Translations under genes and position numbers: made by a program | DNA from: Ditylenchus dipsaci | Lineage: Eukaryota > Nematoda > Chromadorea > Rhabditida > Anguinidae | DNA length: 64,000 nt | Direction of reading: 5' to 3' | NCBI GenBank assembly: GCA_004194705.1 | Contig: SADC01001036.1 | Coordinates: 372,001 to 436,000, forward strand | Part shown: positions 22,001 through 29,320 of the stretch, in pieces | Layout of the letters: every line of letters begins with the position of its first letter | Numbering within the stretch: position 1 is the stretch's first letter | Notes under the pieces: generated by a model | The model's input: the letters and a program-made list of their open reading frames with translations, nothing else | What the model was told of the DNA's origin: nothing | Database searches by the model: none

Positions 22001-25000
22001 AGAGGTGGCGGAACTTTGCTCATCTCCAAATATTTACCTTATCGATACATTAGCCGTTCCTATCCTATTGGATGCTTTCAGGGAATAGATGCCCGAGTCA
22101 TCCTTGCTGACCACAGTGCCCCCAATGACTGGTCCTCGAACATAAATTGAGCCGATGGATCGTTCTACACCAACACCGTTTTTGCGCCACTGTAATAATT
22201 TAGATTATAAAAAACTGTGATCCCGTAATAAAAATAAGATGCCTGGTAATTGGTGACGTGGGGTTGGCAAAGATGCTGATAGCTTCTTCAAACGACTCTC
22301 CTTCACCTACTCTTAAAGTAATAGGGCCATCTACTGCTACTCGGGAGGATCTGCAAAAGTTAAAAATGCTAGTTTTGCAAAAAATGGTAATCAAAAAAAT
22401 TAACAGTGGACATCCAATGTGAAACTACTAGCTTTCACTTCGTTCCATCTAAAATTGGGTAGAAGCTTGTGAGGGAAAATTTTTGTCCAAAAAATGAAGA
22501 AATTACTGAGGATGTGAAGCAATGCAGCGGACTATGGTCTTGTCCATTTCTTCAGTGGGAATAAATTGAATCACGTTTTCCACTTCAAAGCCCTTGTATT
22601 CTCCAATTCTTAATCAACAACTTTGATTTGAAAAAAGTTTTTGAAAGCCAGGTAGCCTGGTCTCTCTACTGGTATCGCAGACCTAATAGTGCTGATGCTT
22701 TGTAGCACCGGAAAAATTCTAGACCTCATTTGTGAAAAATCACCGATTGCGATTTCAGTTAGTCGAAAAAAAATTAAAATTCACCCGGGTTTCCGGATTT
22801 GATAACTGTAGAAATTCTTGTATGACATACGAAAAATTCTACAGTTATCAACGTACAGTTATCATAGGTGTTATAAAATAATTATCAAAATTTGAAATGA
22901 ATTTTGGATTCTTTTCATCGTGTGGACGGATCCCGGTGCGGTCATCAACGATACGTAATTTTTGCTTAAAAACTTACGGTCTATTGCTTTTCTTGGTATA
23001 CTGGCCAGATTTTGCCACAGCTCCATTGGACGTCTGCTCTCAAACTCCCACGTCACTTCCGCAGGTGGATTAGAAGATGGAACATGACAGCTGAGTCTAG
23101 CTGGTGAATCAGCTGTCATTTGCTGATAGTTGCCGTTCTCTACTGTGTGGATTTTCATGTGGCTTGGAGGGACTAAATAAGGTTAATCAATAATCATAAT
23201 ACTGAAAATCAGGCAAAATTGTCTTACACATGACACTTAACACCTTCTTGGCTACCAATGGTTGATCTGTGGCCCCATTCTCAGCTTCACACCGAATTTG
23301 TTGTTGGTTCATAGAGCGGTCTAGCTGGATGGTGACAATACTCCGGGAACTGTCCCCAAGATTACTACCATACACTTCTTTCAGCTGCAAAACAGTGAGG
23401 TTTTAAGTGCAATTGTCTGGTTATGCTAGATATAAAATATGTTGTCCCCAAAATTTGCAAAAAAAATTTTGACTTTTTAAAACAGCTTTATCGATAACCA
23501 GACATCTGTTACTGATAGTGACATTTTTTCACTTTTTTGTTAACTGTATGCGACACAGAGCTGTAACAAACGTCATTGCGTCCGTCAAACGTCCCTTCAC
23601 TTCATAGCCATGAAGGACGGCATGAAGAAAGGGCTCATATTTAAAAAAAATTTCAATGACGTGAAGCCTTCACATCATGGGTACTTATGCTGTTGACGGC
23701 GCCACCCCAAATTTTGTTTTTTGACAATATACAACCTTTGTTACATCAGAAATCCATTTATTACAAATCAAAAAACATACAATTCCGCAATTTGAGACCA
23801 CAAATGATAGAAAATATCATATCCATTAAATTTTCTTCTCCACACAAAATCAGATACATACGACTGAAATAAGGTTCTTGCCGTTCCGAATTCTTTCTTG
23901 TGGCGGTGCTTGTACTTCTGCCAGAGAGATTATACTGCTTGCGTACGTATAATTGCAAAAGAACGAACAAAGCAAAAAATACAAAAAATGTTTTAGCAAA
24001 AGCAAAAAAAAGAAAATTTTGGGTGGCGCCGTCAACAGCATAAGTACCACATCATGAACCCAATGAAGGTGAAGGTGAAGGAAAAAATCCTTCATTTACC
24101 AAGTGAAGGAATTTCGAAGGTTGTTTGAAAGTTTAAAATGCACTGAAGGGAAAATGAAGGAAAACTGGAGGAATGAGGAAAAAGATAGAAGAAGAAAATT
24201 GAGCCGAAATTCCCGAAATTCTTCGAAAACCTCTTTGTCTATATTTTAATGAGCATTTGATCAAATTGTCCTAATATCTGTTTGATCATCTTGTTGTTTA
24301 TTGTCTTTTGTTGATGAGAGAATAAAATTACCGTTTTGTTGATATTCATAATGTGGATCTAACAGGTGAAGGTCCCTCATTGTTCATTGTTTGAAATTGA
24401 AGAACTCTTCACTGACGTGAAGAACTGACGGAAGTGTGTAAAAAAATTTATTGACTGACGTGAAGATTGAAGGAAGGGCACAAAAAATTTTCCACTGACG
24501 TGAAGGCTGAAGGAAGGGCGGGAAATTTTTTTAGTGAAGGTGATGTGAAGATGAAGGCGAAAAAATTTTTCCCAATGACGTGAAGAATGAAGGAAGAACG
24601 AAAATTAAAAATTTTTGTGAAGGACGATTGAAGGACGGGCAGGGGTCTGTTACAACTCTGATGCGACATACCGTATTCTCTCTAATAGAAGCCCGCCTTG
24701 TTGATTGATTGCCCCGTCTTTAATAAAACCCTCCCCCCTCAGCTTTGAGGGTCTGTATCTCAGAGCACAATCAATATTTTTCATAGCTGTTTCTTGCATT
24801 TTCTTAACTACCACGAGCTCTACTGATCCCTCTTTTCTGGTTCTAAATGCCCACCCAAAAATCTCGAGATCGATCTAAAATTTTCCTGTTTTCTGGGTGA
24901 TCGAAAAATGGAAGCCCCGGGGCTTCTATTAGATAAGATACGGTAAGTTAACTGTATATGTTAACTGATGAACTGTATAAGTTAACTGTATACAATATAA

Positions 25001-28000
25001 ATGCAAATTTTGGGGATAATCTAGCTAGTTTAACCAACAAGACAAACACTGAGAATAACACCAAAGACATTACACGACAACATAAAACACTAGACAATAT
25101 TTTACTCTAACCTGTTTCCACCTTATTTTAGACTTGTGGTGAGAGTTGTGTTTTGGACTTTTCTTAAAAATTTAAATATTCTGTAGATTTTTCGGACAAG
25201 GACTTTTATTGAACATGTATTTAGAGCAAAAATTTTAAAATGTCAATCTACCTTTTCTAAGCCTCTGTACCAACTCAAAGTCGCCAGGGGATGGCCGCCT
25301 TGAGCTTCGCTAAAAAAATTGGTGAGTAAGTTCTATGTAAATCAGTAAAAAAAGCTGACCAAGTCAAATTGATGGAAGCTCCCTCTAACAGTGCTGTATT
25401 CTGCTCCGGCTCAAAAATGACTGGATGGGATGGAGGTGCTGTAAAATAGGATCATATTCATGCTTTGCATAGTGGGTCGAGAAATTCTGCTGTTTTGAAA
25501 ACTCACACAAAACCCTGACGATATGCTGATTGGAAACTGGTGGACCCTCATTATTGTTGGCTATACACTCCACAGTGATCTGGTTTTGACCGCTCAGCAG
25601 TGTGCTTGAGTCGATTGTGATGTTGGACTCAGTGACAAAGCCCTGAGCTTGTCTTTTCTCAAACTGGGCTTGTAGCCTGGTAGCTTGGCCGTTTACTTGC
25701 CAGGTTATCACAGAGGTGGGCGATGAAATTCTAGAAATATAAATGAGTACTTTTGATAACTAATTATATTGAACAATTGACTCACCCTGACTGACAAGAA
25801 ACCACAACAGACTCTCCTTTCCTAACAGTTGTGCTGCCATACAAGTAGACTGCGGATGGGGGATCTGAAGTTTGTCTTAATTTACTTGATCAGAGACACA
25901 GCGCTGAGATCTAGATCATAAGTTCTACTGTTTTTTTGCAGTTTTCTAGTAAATTTCAATATTAATGACGATGTTAATGACTAATATTAATAAGAAACTC
26001 TAGGATTTTTTTTAGTATTTTTTAGCTTTTAAAAAAAATTTTGGCGGCCCAGTTTTAAGTTTTACCAAAAATACACCATTTGAAATCTTGACTATTTTTT
26101 GTAGAGTGACGAAAAAATTAGTCAAACTCTGGTCGAATTCGCCGGTAAGAATACTGGTTATTTAAAAAAATTGCAAATCAACCCTGATAATCTGAGTGCC
26201 ATCACGGATAGCAGCCCTTTTTCTACTTTTATGGTGTTTTTAGAAGGAAATAAAAAATTTCAGGGGGGGGGGGGCTAAAGTCCGATCAGCCCATCCCCGC
26301 TCCACCGTTAGGTAAGCTAACAGCCATAGTTTGGCAGTGAGGTGAGCTAAAATTCAAGTGGTAGCTTTTATGAGATCAGTCTTTAAAAAGTGAATTCGAG
26401 GTCAAAAACGCTATTTTCAAAATCGGTATCAGAATTTCTAGAGATTCTAAGGTCAAATTTTTTTTAAACATACAGTCCACATGCAAAGTGATGCTTTTCT
26501 TCAAAGCAGCTACATTCTCTCGATTGGAAGAGCTGCACTCATAGACCACTGCATTGTCGGAGCCAGTAACAACGAAACTGTGCGCATTTCTAGTGATCTA
26601 AAAGAACCATTTGTTTTTTTATCTTCCTTCAAAAACACCTTATCTGTAAAATTTACCTGATTAGTAAAGTCATATTGATATGTGGAATTGATAAGTCCAG
26701 CTGGGGTTGACCAAAGTAACCTAGGGGGTGGATTGCCGCCCTCTGCTGAGCACATCAAAGTAATATTTTGACCCGTTTTCAGTTTCTCGCCACCATTTAT
26801 CAAGTCGATTTTAGGTCGATCAGATGAATCTATAGAAAAATATTCCACGATAGATATTAAAATTATCAGGATAGTGAAATATCTCACATAAAACATGGAG
26901 TGTGATGGAGTTTCTGAGGTTGACACTGGTCTCTCTGTGGTTGGCTTCACAAGACAGAAGTTTGTTGTGGTCACTCTTGCTAAAATTTGTTTTTTGGTCG
27001 CTTTTTGTGGTTTTGTTTTTTCGTTTTTCCTACCTGGGCTTCCAGGAGATTGAAGTAAAAGAATCAGCGGTGCCGTTCTCAAATCGCTGAGCCCATTTTT
27101 GGACATTGTCAGTGATTTTCTTTCCGCTCAAAAACAAACTGACATCAGCCTCTGGTTTGGCTCGGGTGCCAACACAGGTGATATTTAGAGGAGTGTCTTC
27201 GTTGACCTCAATGGTGGTGCCAGATTTGTAGTGGTGGAAGTGGACTTCACTGGGTGGCACTAAAATCATCGGTTTTTGGAAGACTCTATGCATTTTTTAC
27301 TGATGTATATTTTAAAACTGTGCTGTCACCTAAGATTAGTGAGCTTAAAGAGCTGACTACTAAAAATTTTGCAACAAAGCACTTAAAGTATACCTCCTCC
27401 ACCCAATTAAAGTTGACCCCCTCCAGCAAATCAGCTTGTGGGACCAAGCTGATGTGTTGTGTTGTGACCTTATTAGATATATTTTTTTAAAAGACCATGG
27501 TTTTTGTGCGCAGAGACATGCGCAAAATTTGAATTGGTGGGGGACAGTTCTCTTTCATCTCGCACTTTACTCTTTCGAGTCGTTTGATGTGACTGCAAAG
27601 AGTACAGTGCGAGACCAAAGAGAAGTGTCCCCCACCAATTTAAATCTTTGTCATGCAACTGCTCGCAAAAACCATGGTCCTTAATAAATTCGCAGTTATT
27701 ATTATGGCCGCAGTGGTCAAGAAAGTTTGAAAAATAGATCCTTAGTCTCTATTAGAAGAAAAACTGTAGTTTCACACTTAAAACTCACCCAAAACATTGA
27801 CAAAAGCAGCTGCCCTCAGAAACTTATTAGGGGGCCTCAACATCTGGCACTCGAATTTGCCATCATCCGCCAAAGAGATGTTGTCGATCTGCAGATGCAG
27901 CTCTTCAGGGCTCTCCTTCACATAACTATATCTACCGCCATAGCCAGGCAAAGGACCGGAGTCGTGGAAACTCAGCAAGGCACCGGTGTTGGTCCTCCAC

Positions 28001-28188
28001 TGACTCTGAGAGTCAAATTTGGTGTTGGAGGCTGGTGCTGAACATTTTAATACCACTTGCTTGCCAAGTAAAATAGACTGGTTCTGAGGCTTTTCACGGA
28101 ACTCGAAATTTGCAGTTGAGTAAGGTAGTAATAGGGTAATGAATGAAACCAAATATACTAAAGTGGTAATGTTGATGGAGTGCCTCAT
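12670..28188 (-). CDS. Nephrin / Sticks-and-stones / SYG-2-like Ig cell-adhesion receptor (whole gene)
   Basis: Twenty-seven exons, about 4.0 kb coding, about 1335 residues. Exons: 27789-28188, 27034-27259, 26888-26979, 26657-26829, 26474-26597, 25786-25864, 25507-25730, 25360-25438, 25252-25309, 23228-23384, 22978-23172, 22507-22608, 22405-22448, 22243-22350, 22038-22189, 21722-21855, 21550-21665, 21409-21490, 21142-21287, 20893-21088, 20762-20841, 18279-18434, 18107-18227, 16139-16323, 15998-16085, 15880-15950, 12670-13089. Phases agree at all junctions except around exons 11, 14 and 15, each explained by one missing base. Order: signal peptide, six Ig domains each with a Cys pair, an Ig-like spacer without cysteines (about 650-735), two more Ig, FN3 (about 930-1030), TM (about 1048-1069), cytoplasmic tail. 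This is the nephrin/Sns/SYG-2 plan, known for heterophilic cell recognition with Neph/SYG-1 partners. Orthology to syg-2 is inferred from architecture. Confidence 0.85.
13197..13395 (+). repeat. Minisatellite, AATTCAAATTGCGAC units
   Basis: About twelve tandem 15-17 base units with core TTCAAATTGCGACAA, drifting toward the right end. It is intronic to the nephrin-like gene. No inverted partner was found, unlike the arrays at 1021 and 2781. Confidence 0.8.
13792..14703. mobile_element. Large fold-back element, family A, intronic
   Basis: Arms of about 300 bases: ATACTATAGAATGCCCCCC at the left and GGGGGGCATTCTATAGTG at the right. Between them CTGAAGGGGAAAGGACCCGT, GCACGGAAACACTTTGGTTT and GGCTGTATTGGGAGGGGAAG are all mirrored. 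The centre is the shared hairpin module (14180-14310). Noncoding. Confidence 0.8.
14178..14315. repeat. Conserved central hairpin module of family A
   Basis: GTCTAAGGTATGTGGGTGTG...CGCATCTC on one arm and GAGATGCGCGCACACACTTACC...TTAGAC on the other enclose AAGCCCC/GGGGCTT and a CCCCGAAGGGGG tip. Each arm reads CTAAGGTAWGTG on its own strand, a splice-donor-like sequence. Copies with paired changes occur at about 3940, 35920, 58815, 61455 and 63065. Confidence 0.65.
15346..15530. mobile_element. Fold-back MITE, family E, copy 1
   Basis: CTTGTTGATGCAAATGAACATTTG at the left is mirrored by the right end. Inner words CTTCTCTTTCGTCTC and GAGACGAAAGAGAAG pair around a short loop near 15430. It lies immediately next to copy 2 at 15534. 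Confidence 0.7.
15534..15732. mobile_element. Fold-back MITE, family E, copy 2 (near-perfect palindrome)
   Basis: Starts TTAAAGGGCCATTGCCGTCC and ends with its complement. About 90-base arms match almost perfectly, with a loop near 15625-15640. Related copies are at 15346, 27487 and a fragment at 63315. Confidence 0.8.
15880..16323 (-). CDS. Nephrin-like gene exons 24-26: cytoplasmic tail
   Basis: Three exons in matching phase: 16139-16323 (...[17 protein letters not shown]...), 15998-16085 ([18 protein letters not shown]...) and 15880-15950 ([18 protein letters not shown]...). The tail is rich in Asn, Pro and Tyr. Tyrosines in acidic settings (DFYES, ADYDMN) could be SH2-adaptor sites as in nephrin, but the exact nephrin YDxV motif is not seen. 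The long introns on both sides are transposon-filled. Confidence 0.8.
16346..18032. mobile_element. Inverted-repeat element with GTTGACCC arrays and splice-like ends
   Basis: Perfect inverted ends of more than 40 bases: GGCTGTAAGTATAGTCGGGG at 16346 and its complement ending at 18032. Both ends run into arrays of GTTGACCCTCAACTT-type words (16360-16500 and 17810-18015). In the gene's sense direction the element opens GGCT|GTAAGTAT and closes ATACTTACAG|CC, i.e. donor and acceptor consensus. It is flanked by AAT on both sides (plus strand), possibly a 3-bp duplication. It almost fills intron 23 (16324-18106). The interior holds other repeats, among them the palindrome at 17098-17425. Confidence 0.65.
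17098..17425. repeat. Palindromic repeat with GGTGGTCGTCCACC ends
   Basis: CCAGGTGGTCGTCCACCTGG at the left is mirrored by GATCCAAGTGGACGACCACTTGG at the right. Inner words GGTTTGACAGTGGTA and TACCACTGTCAAACC pair. A degenerate relative is at 2490-2750. tRNA-like GGTTGCTGGTTCGAATTC lies just downstream (about 17453). Confidence 0.65.
18107..18434 (-). CDS. Nephrin-like gene exons 22-23: FN3 end and transmembrane segment
   Basis: Exon 22 (18279-18434) finishes FN3 with [18 protein letters not shown], the Y-x-x-x-x-x-A-x-N-x-x-G pattern of strands F-G. Exon 23 (18107-18227) carries a single hydrophobic segment, [20 protein letters not shown], followed by [11 protein letters not shown], a basic stop-transfer. 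It therefore fits a type I membrane protein. The intron before exon 22 (18435-20761) contains a MITE, the Merlin transposon and another MITE. Confidence 0.88.
18555..18792. mobile_element. MITE with GGGCATACCAG ends
   Basis: GGGCATACCAGGGCTTTAAA and GCGCTGGTATGCCC are inverted ends; AGGCGGGGACAAGC and GCTGGTCCCCGCCT pair inside. A partial relative with GGCGGGGACCAGCC is at about 55032. The Merlin element is inserted 11 bases to its right. Confidence 0.6.
18791..20000 (-). pseudogene. Merlin transposase (ISXO2-like DDE), five exons, defective
   Basis: Exons: 19819-20000 (ATG at 20000), 19621-19757, 19425-19566, 19053-19369, 18973 onward to TAA at 18791. N-terminal zinc ribbon: ICKKCGKDN, then YLCGK and EKCSGKQGF. 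Helix-turn-helix-like [12 protein letters not shown] follows. The catalytic core has [21 protein letters not shown] (first Asp present), then IICNGWRAY where family members have Asp-Gly-Trp, so the second catalytic residue is Asn. The third is present: [15 protein letters not shown]. One base is missing near 19240 (A run), and the exon 2/3 phase also lacks one base. The last part runs through the 24-base repeats as [12 protein letters not shown] repeats and stops only in flanking DNA. Confidence 0.8.
18804..20265 (-). mobile_element. Merlin-type DNA transposon, 1462 bp
   Basis: Bounded by a perfect 8-bp target duplication GACTGTTC (18796-18803 and 20266-20273). Ends begin GG (GGAGCAACAGAACC and, complement, GGCTATCCAGAACC). 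The 8-bp duplication, GG ends and an ISXO2/IS1016-type transposase together define Merlin. Each inverted end contains four to five tandem copies of a 24-base unit (core GGCGAGTGGGACCCC). The left-end array is also translated as the tail of the transposase. It is inserted in intron 21 of the nephrin-like gene, same strand. Confidence 0.92.
20394..20694. mobile_element. MITE in intron 21
   Basis: GCCTCGTACACATTGGCGGA at the left is matched by a diverged complement (TCCGCTATTGTGTATGGGC) at the right. Inner pairs include GGCCATAACTTTTTTCTATT and TTCTGTTGGTGC with their complements. No coding. Confidence 0.6.
20762..23384 (-). CDS. Nephrin-like gene exons 10-21: Ig5 end, Ig6, spacer, last two Ig, FN3 start
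   Basis: Twelve exons. Exon 10 carries [10 protein letters not shown] (second Cys of Ig5). Exons 11-13 make Ig6 ([25 protein letters not shown]). Exons 14-16 make the spacer: [15 protein letters not shown] and [12 protein letters not shown], with no cysteine at either canonical position. Exons 16-18 make the next Ig ([15 protein letters not shown]), exons 18-20 the last ([16 protein letters not shown]). FN3 begins with [14 protein letters not shown]. Exon 13 is only 44 bases. Exon 11 is 195 long where phase needs 196, exon 14 is 108 where 109 is needed, and exon 15 seems to lack its first G. The exon 14 donor reads CCAG|GCATCT rather than GT. Confidence 0.8.
23385..23555. other. Intron 9 flank of nephrin-like gene
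   Basis: Unremarkable AT-rich intron sequence before the hAT insertion. Confidence 0.5.
23556..24660. mobile_element. hAT-type non-autonomous element with GAAGG arrays, intronic
   Basis: Ends CAGAGCTGTAAC and GTTACAACTCTG, flanked by a perfect 8-bp duplication ATGCGACA (23548-23555, 24661-24668). The subterminal zones are irregular arrays of GTGAAGG/TGAAGGA words. It holds a second, nested element at 23680-24048. No transposase seen. Confidence 0.85.
23680..24048. mobile_element. Nested MITE, GG/CC ends with 8-bp duplication
   Basis: GGTACTTATGCTGTTGACGG at the left and its exact complement at the right; the inverted repeat continues through GCGCCACCC and AAATTTT. The perfect 8-bp duplication ACATCATG (23672-23679, 24049-24056) lies within the hAT element. 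GG ends plus 8 bp resemble the Merlin element at 18804, which could have mobilised it; the end sequences are otherwise different. Confidence 0.85.
24671..24943. mobile_element. CCGTAT-family MITE (TA target)
   Basis: CCGTATTCTCTCTAATAGAAGC and GCTTCTATTAGATAAGATACGG with TA on each side (24669-24670, 24944-24945). It lies two bases from the end of the hAT element duplication. Confidence 0.75.
25252..27259 (-). CDS. Nephrin-like gene exons 2-9: Ig2 to first half of Ig5
   Basis: Eight exons with introns of about 50-75 bases, except 26598-26656 (59) and 25865-26473 (609, containing repeats). Cys pairs: Ig2 LNITCVG and LLSCEAN; Ig3 LMCSAEGG and YECSSS; Ig4 VSCQSG and VECIANN; Ig5 LTCEAQGG, then LSWYRG. 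Domain junctions read HVLY, LHVDYPPS and RVLSPPS, the usual strand-G-to-PP linkers. Several N-x-S/T sites are present. The [19 protein letters not shown] stretch closely follows the nephrin family pattern (C-x-x-x-GGxPxAxLxW). All eight exons are phase-compatible. Confidence 0.85.
25865..26473. other. Intron 5 of nephrin-like gene
   Basis: 609 bases between exons 6 and 5 holding AT-rich repeats and a G run. No further exon was needed, as phases across it agree. Confidence 0.5.
27487..27682. mobile_element. Fold-back MITE, family E, copy 3
   Basis: AAAAGACCATGGTTTTTG and AAAACCATGGTCCTTAA at the ends; GGGGGACAGTTCTCTTTC and GAAGTGTCCCCCACC inside. It sits in intron 1 of the nephrin-like gene (27260-27788). 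Confidence 0.7.
27789..28188 (-). CDS. Nephrin-like gene exon 1: signal peptide and Ig1
   Basis: Start ATG at 28188 gives [20 protein letters not shown], a good signal peptide ending near Tyr-Ser-Thr-Ala-Asn. The in-frame TTG two codons upstream is not a start. Ig1 follows with VVLKCSAP and the second cysteine in [10 protein letters not shown], the same FxExPxxxxxxxG...DDGxFxCQ pattern found in nephrin and Neph Ig1. It ends in phase 1 at a GTGAGT donor. The 5' region beyond 28188 shows no further exon. Confidence 0.85.
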
Positions 28189-29235
28189 ATCCAAGTTTTT
28201 TGCTTTCTACCTTTGCATTGGCTGAAAATGGTGTTATTGTAGCCAAAAATGGGATAAAAAGGTTTTATCAACAAAAAAAGATTATCATGAAAATATTTTC
28301 GGTGAAAGATGTGTGATTTGTGACTAATGAAGGCAAAAATGAGGTCGATTTTTTGAAAAAAAAAAGTATGCTTGCCCTGCCATATCAGGGCCAAGGCAAT
28401 ATTTTTCTAGCTGTGGCCCAAGAGTTGCCATAATTGGAAAAACACGCGTAAAATATAGTGATAAAAATTTGATAAGTTCGAATCATGGTACAGTCATACA
28501 CATTTTTCTTCAATATTTTTTTATCGCTTGAAAAAATATTTGGATAAGCATAAACGGATGTGAAGAACAAAAACAAAAGATCAGGCGTCAACAGATGGAA
28601 GGCTATAACTCATTTTAAAGAATAAGGCTCATGAAAGCATTCGATTTAAAACAATGGGGCTAAAAAGCCGCAAAAGGTCAATCTGAATGCTGGAAACAAA
28701 ACAGTTGCTTATGGTCAATAGACAGTTTTGCCACTGAATGGAGAAACAAAAGAATATTTATTGATAGAAAGGCAGACTTTTAAGAAGATATGACCATAAG
28801 TTGGTCTACCGACATTTGAAAAAAAATCTTTTCAGCACACAAACATATCTCAACAAGCAAGAATTTGAATAAAATTCTGCTTCACGATTCGCATTAAAAA
28901 AAGTCGTTTACTAAAGTTTTTTAGAACCACATCTTCGGCAACATCGGGTGATTTAAAAAAAATACAAAAAATTAAAAAAGTCTCGACTCAATCCCAATAT
29001 ACACACTCAATCAGTTTGTCGTGGCCCCTCAAGATTATTTTTTAGAAAATTTTTTTGAACAAAAGTCAATAATTTTATTTTAAAACCAGTTTAAGAAAGC
29101 TCAAAATTTAAGAAAAAAAAATCAGCTTGGGGATCAAGGCAAACTTACTGGAGGGGGTATACTGATATCGAGTGGGGGTCTATACTACGATTTAGCCAAA
29201 AACCACCACTGGGACGTTTCACAATGATAATGTCT

Positions 29236-29320
29236 GGCGCTAGTGGAGAATCGGCTCCCATTTTTTTCAAATCAACAGAGGACCAAGGCGAAAATGGGAA
29301 CCGATTCCTTACTAGTGCCG
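29236..29320. repeat. Short palindromic repeat, GGCGCTAGTGGAGAATCGG type
   Basis: GGCGCTAGTGGAGAATCGG and its complement CCGATTCCTTACTAGTGCC flank a loop containing GGACCAAGGCGAAAATGGG. A longer relative is at 39208-39345. Confidence 0.6.

Noticed and set aside
28385..28591. Extra 5' exon of the nephrin-like gene
   Set aside because: The frame starts at a non-ATG codon, has no donor leading to 28188, and exon 1 already has an ATG and a signal peptide.
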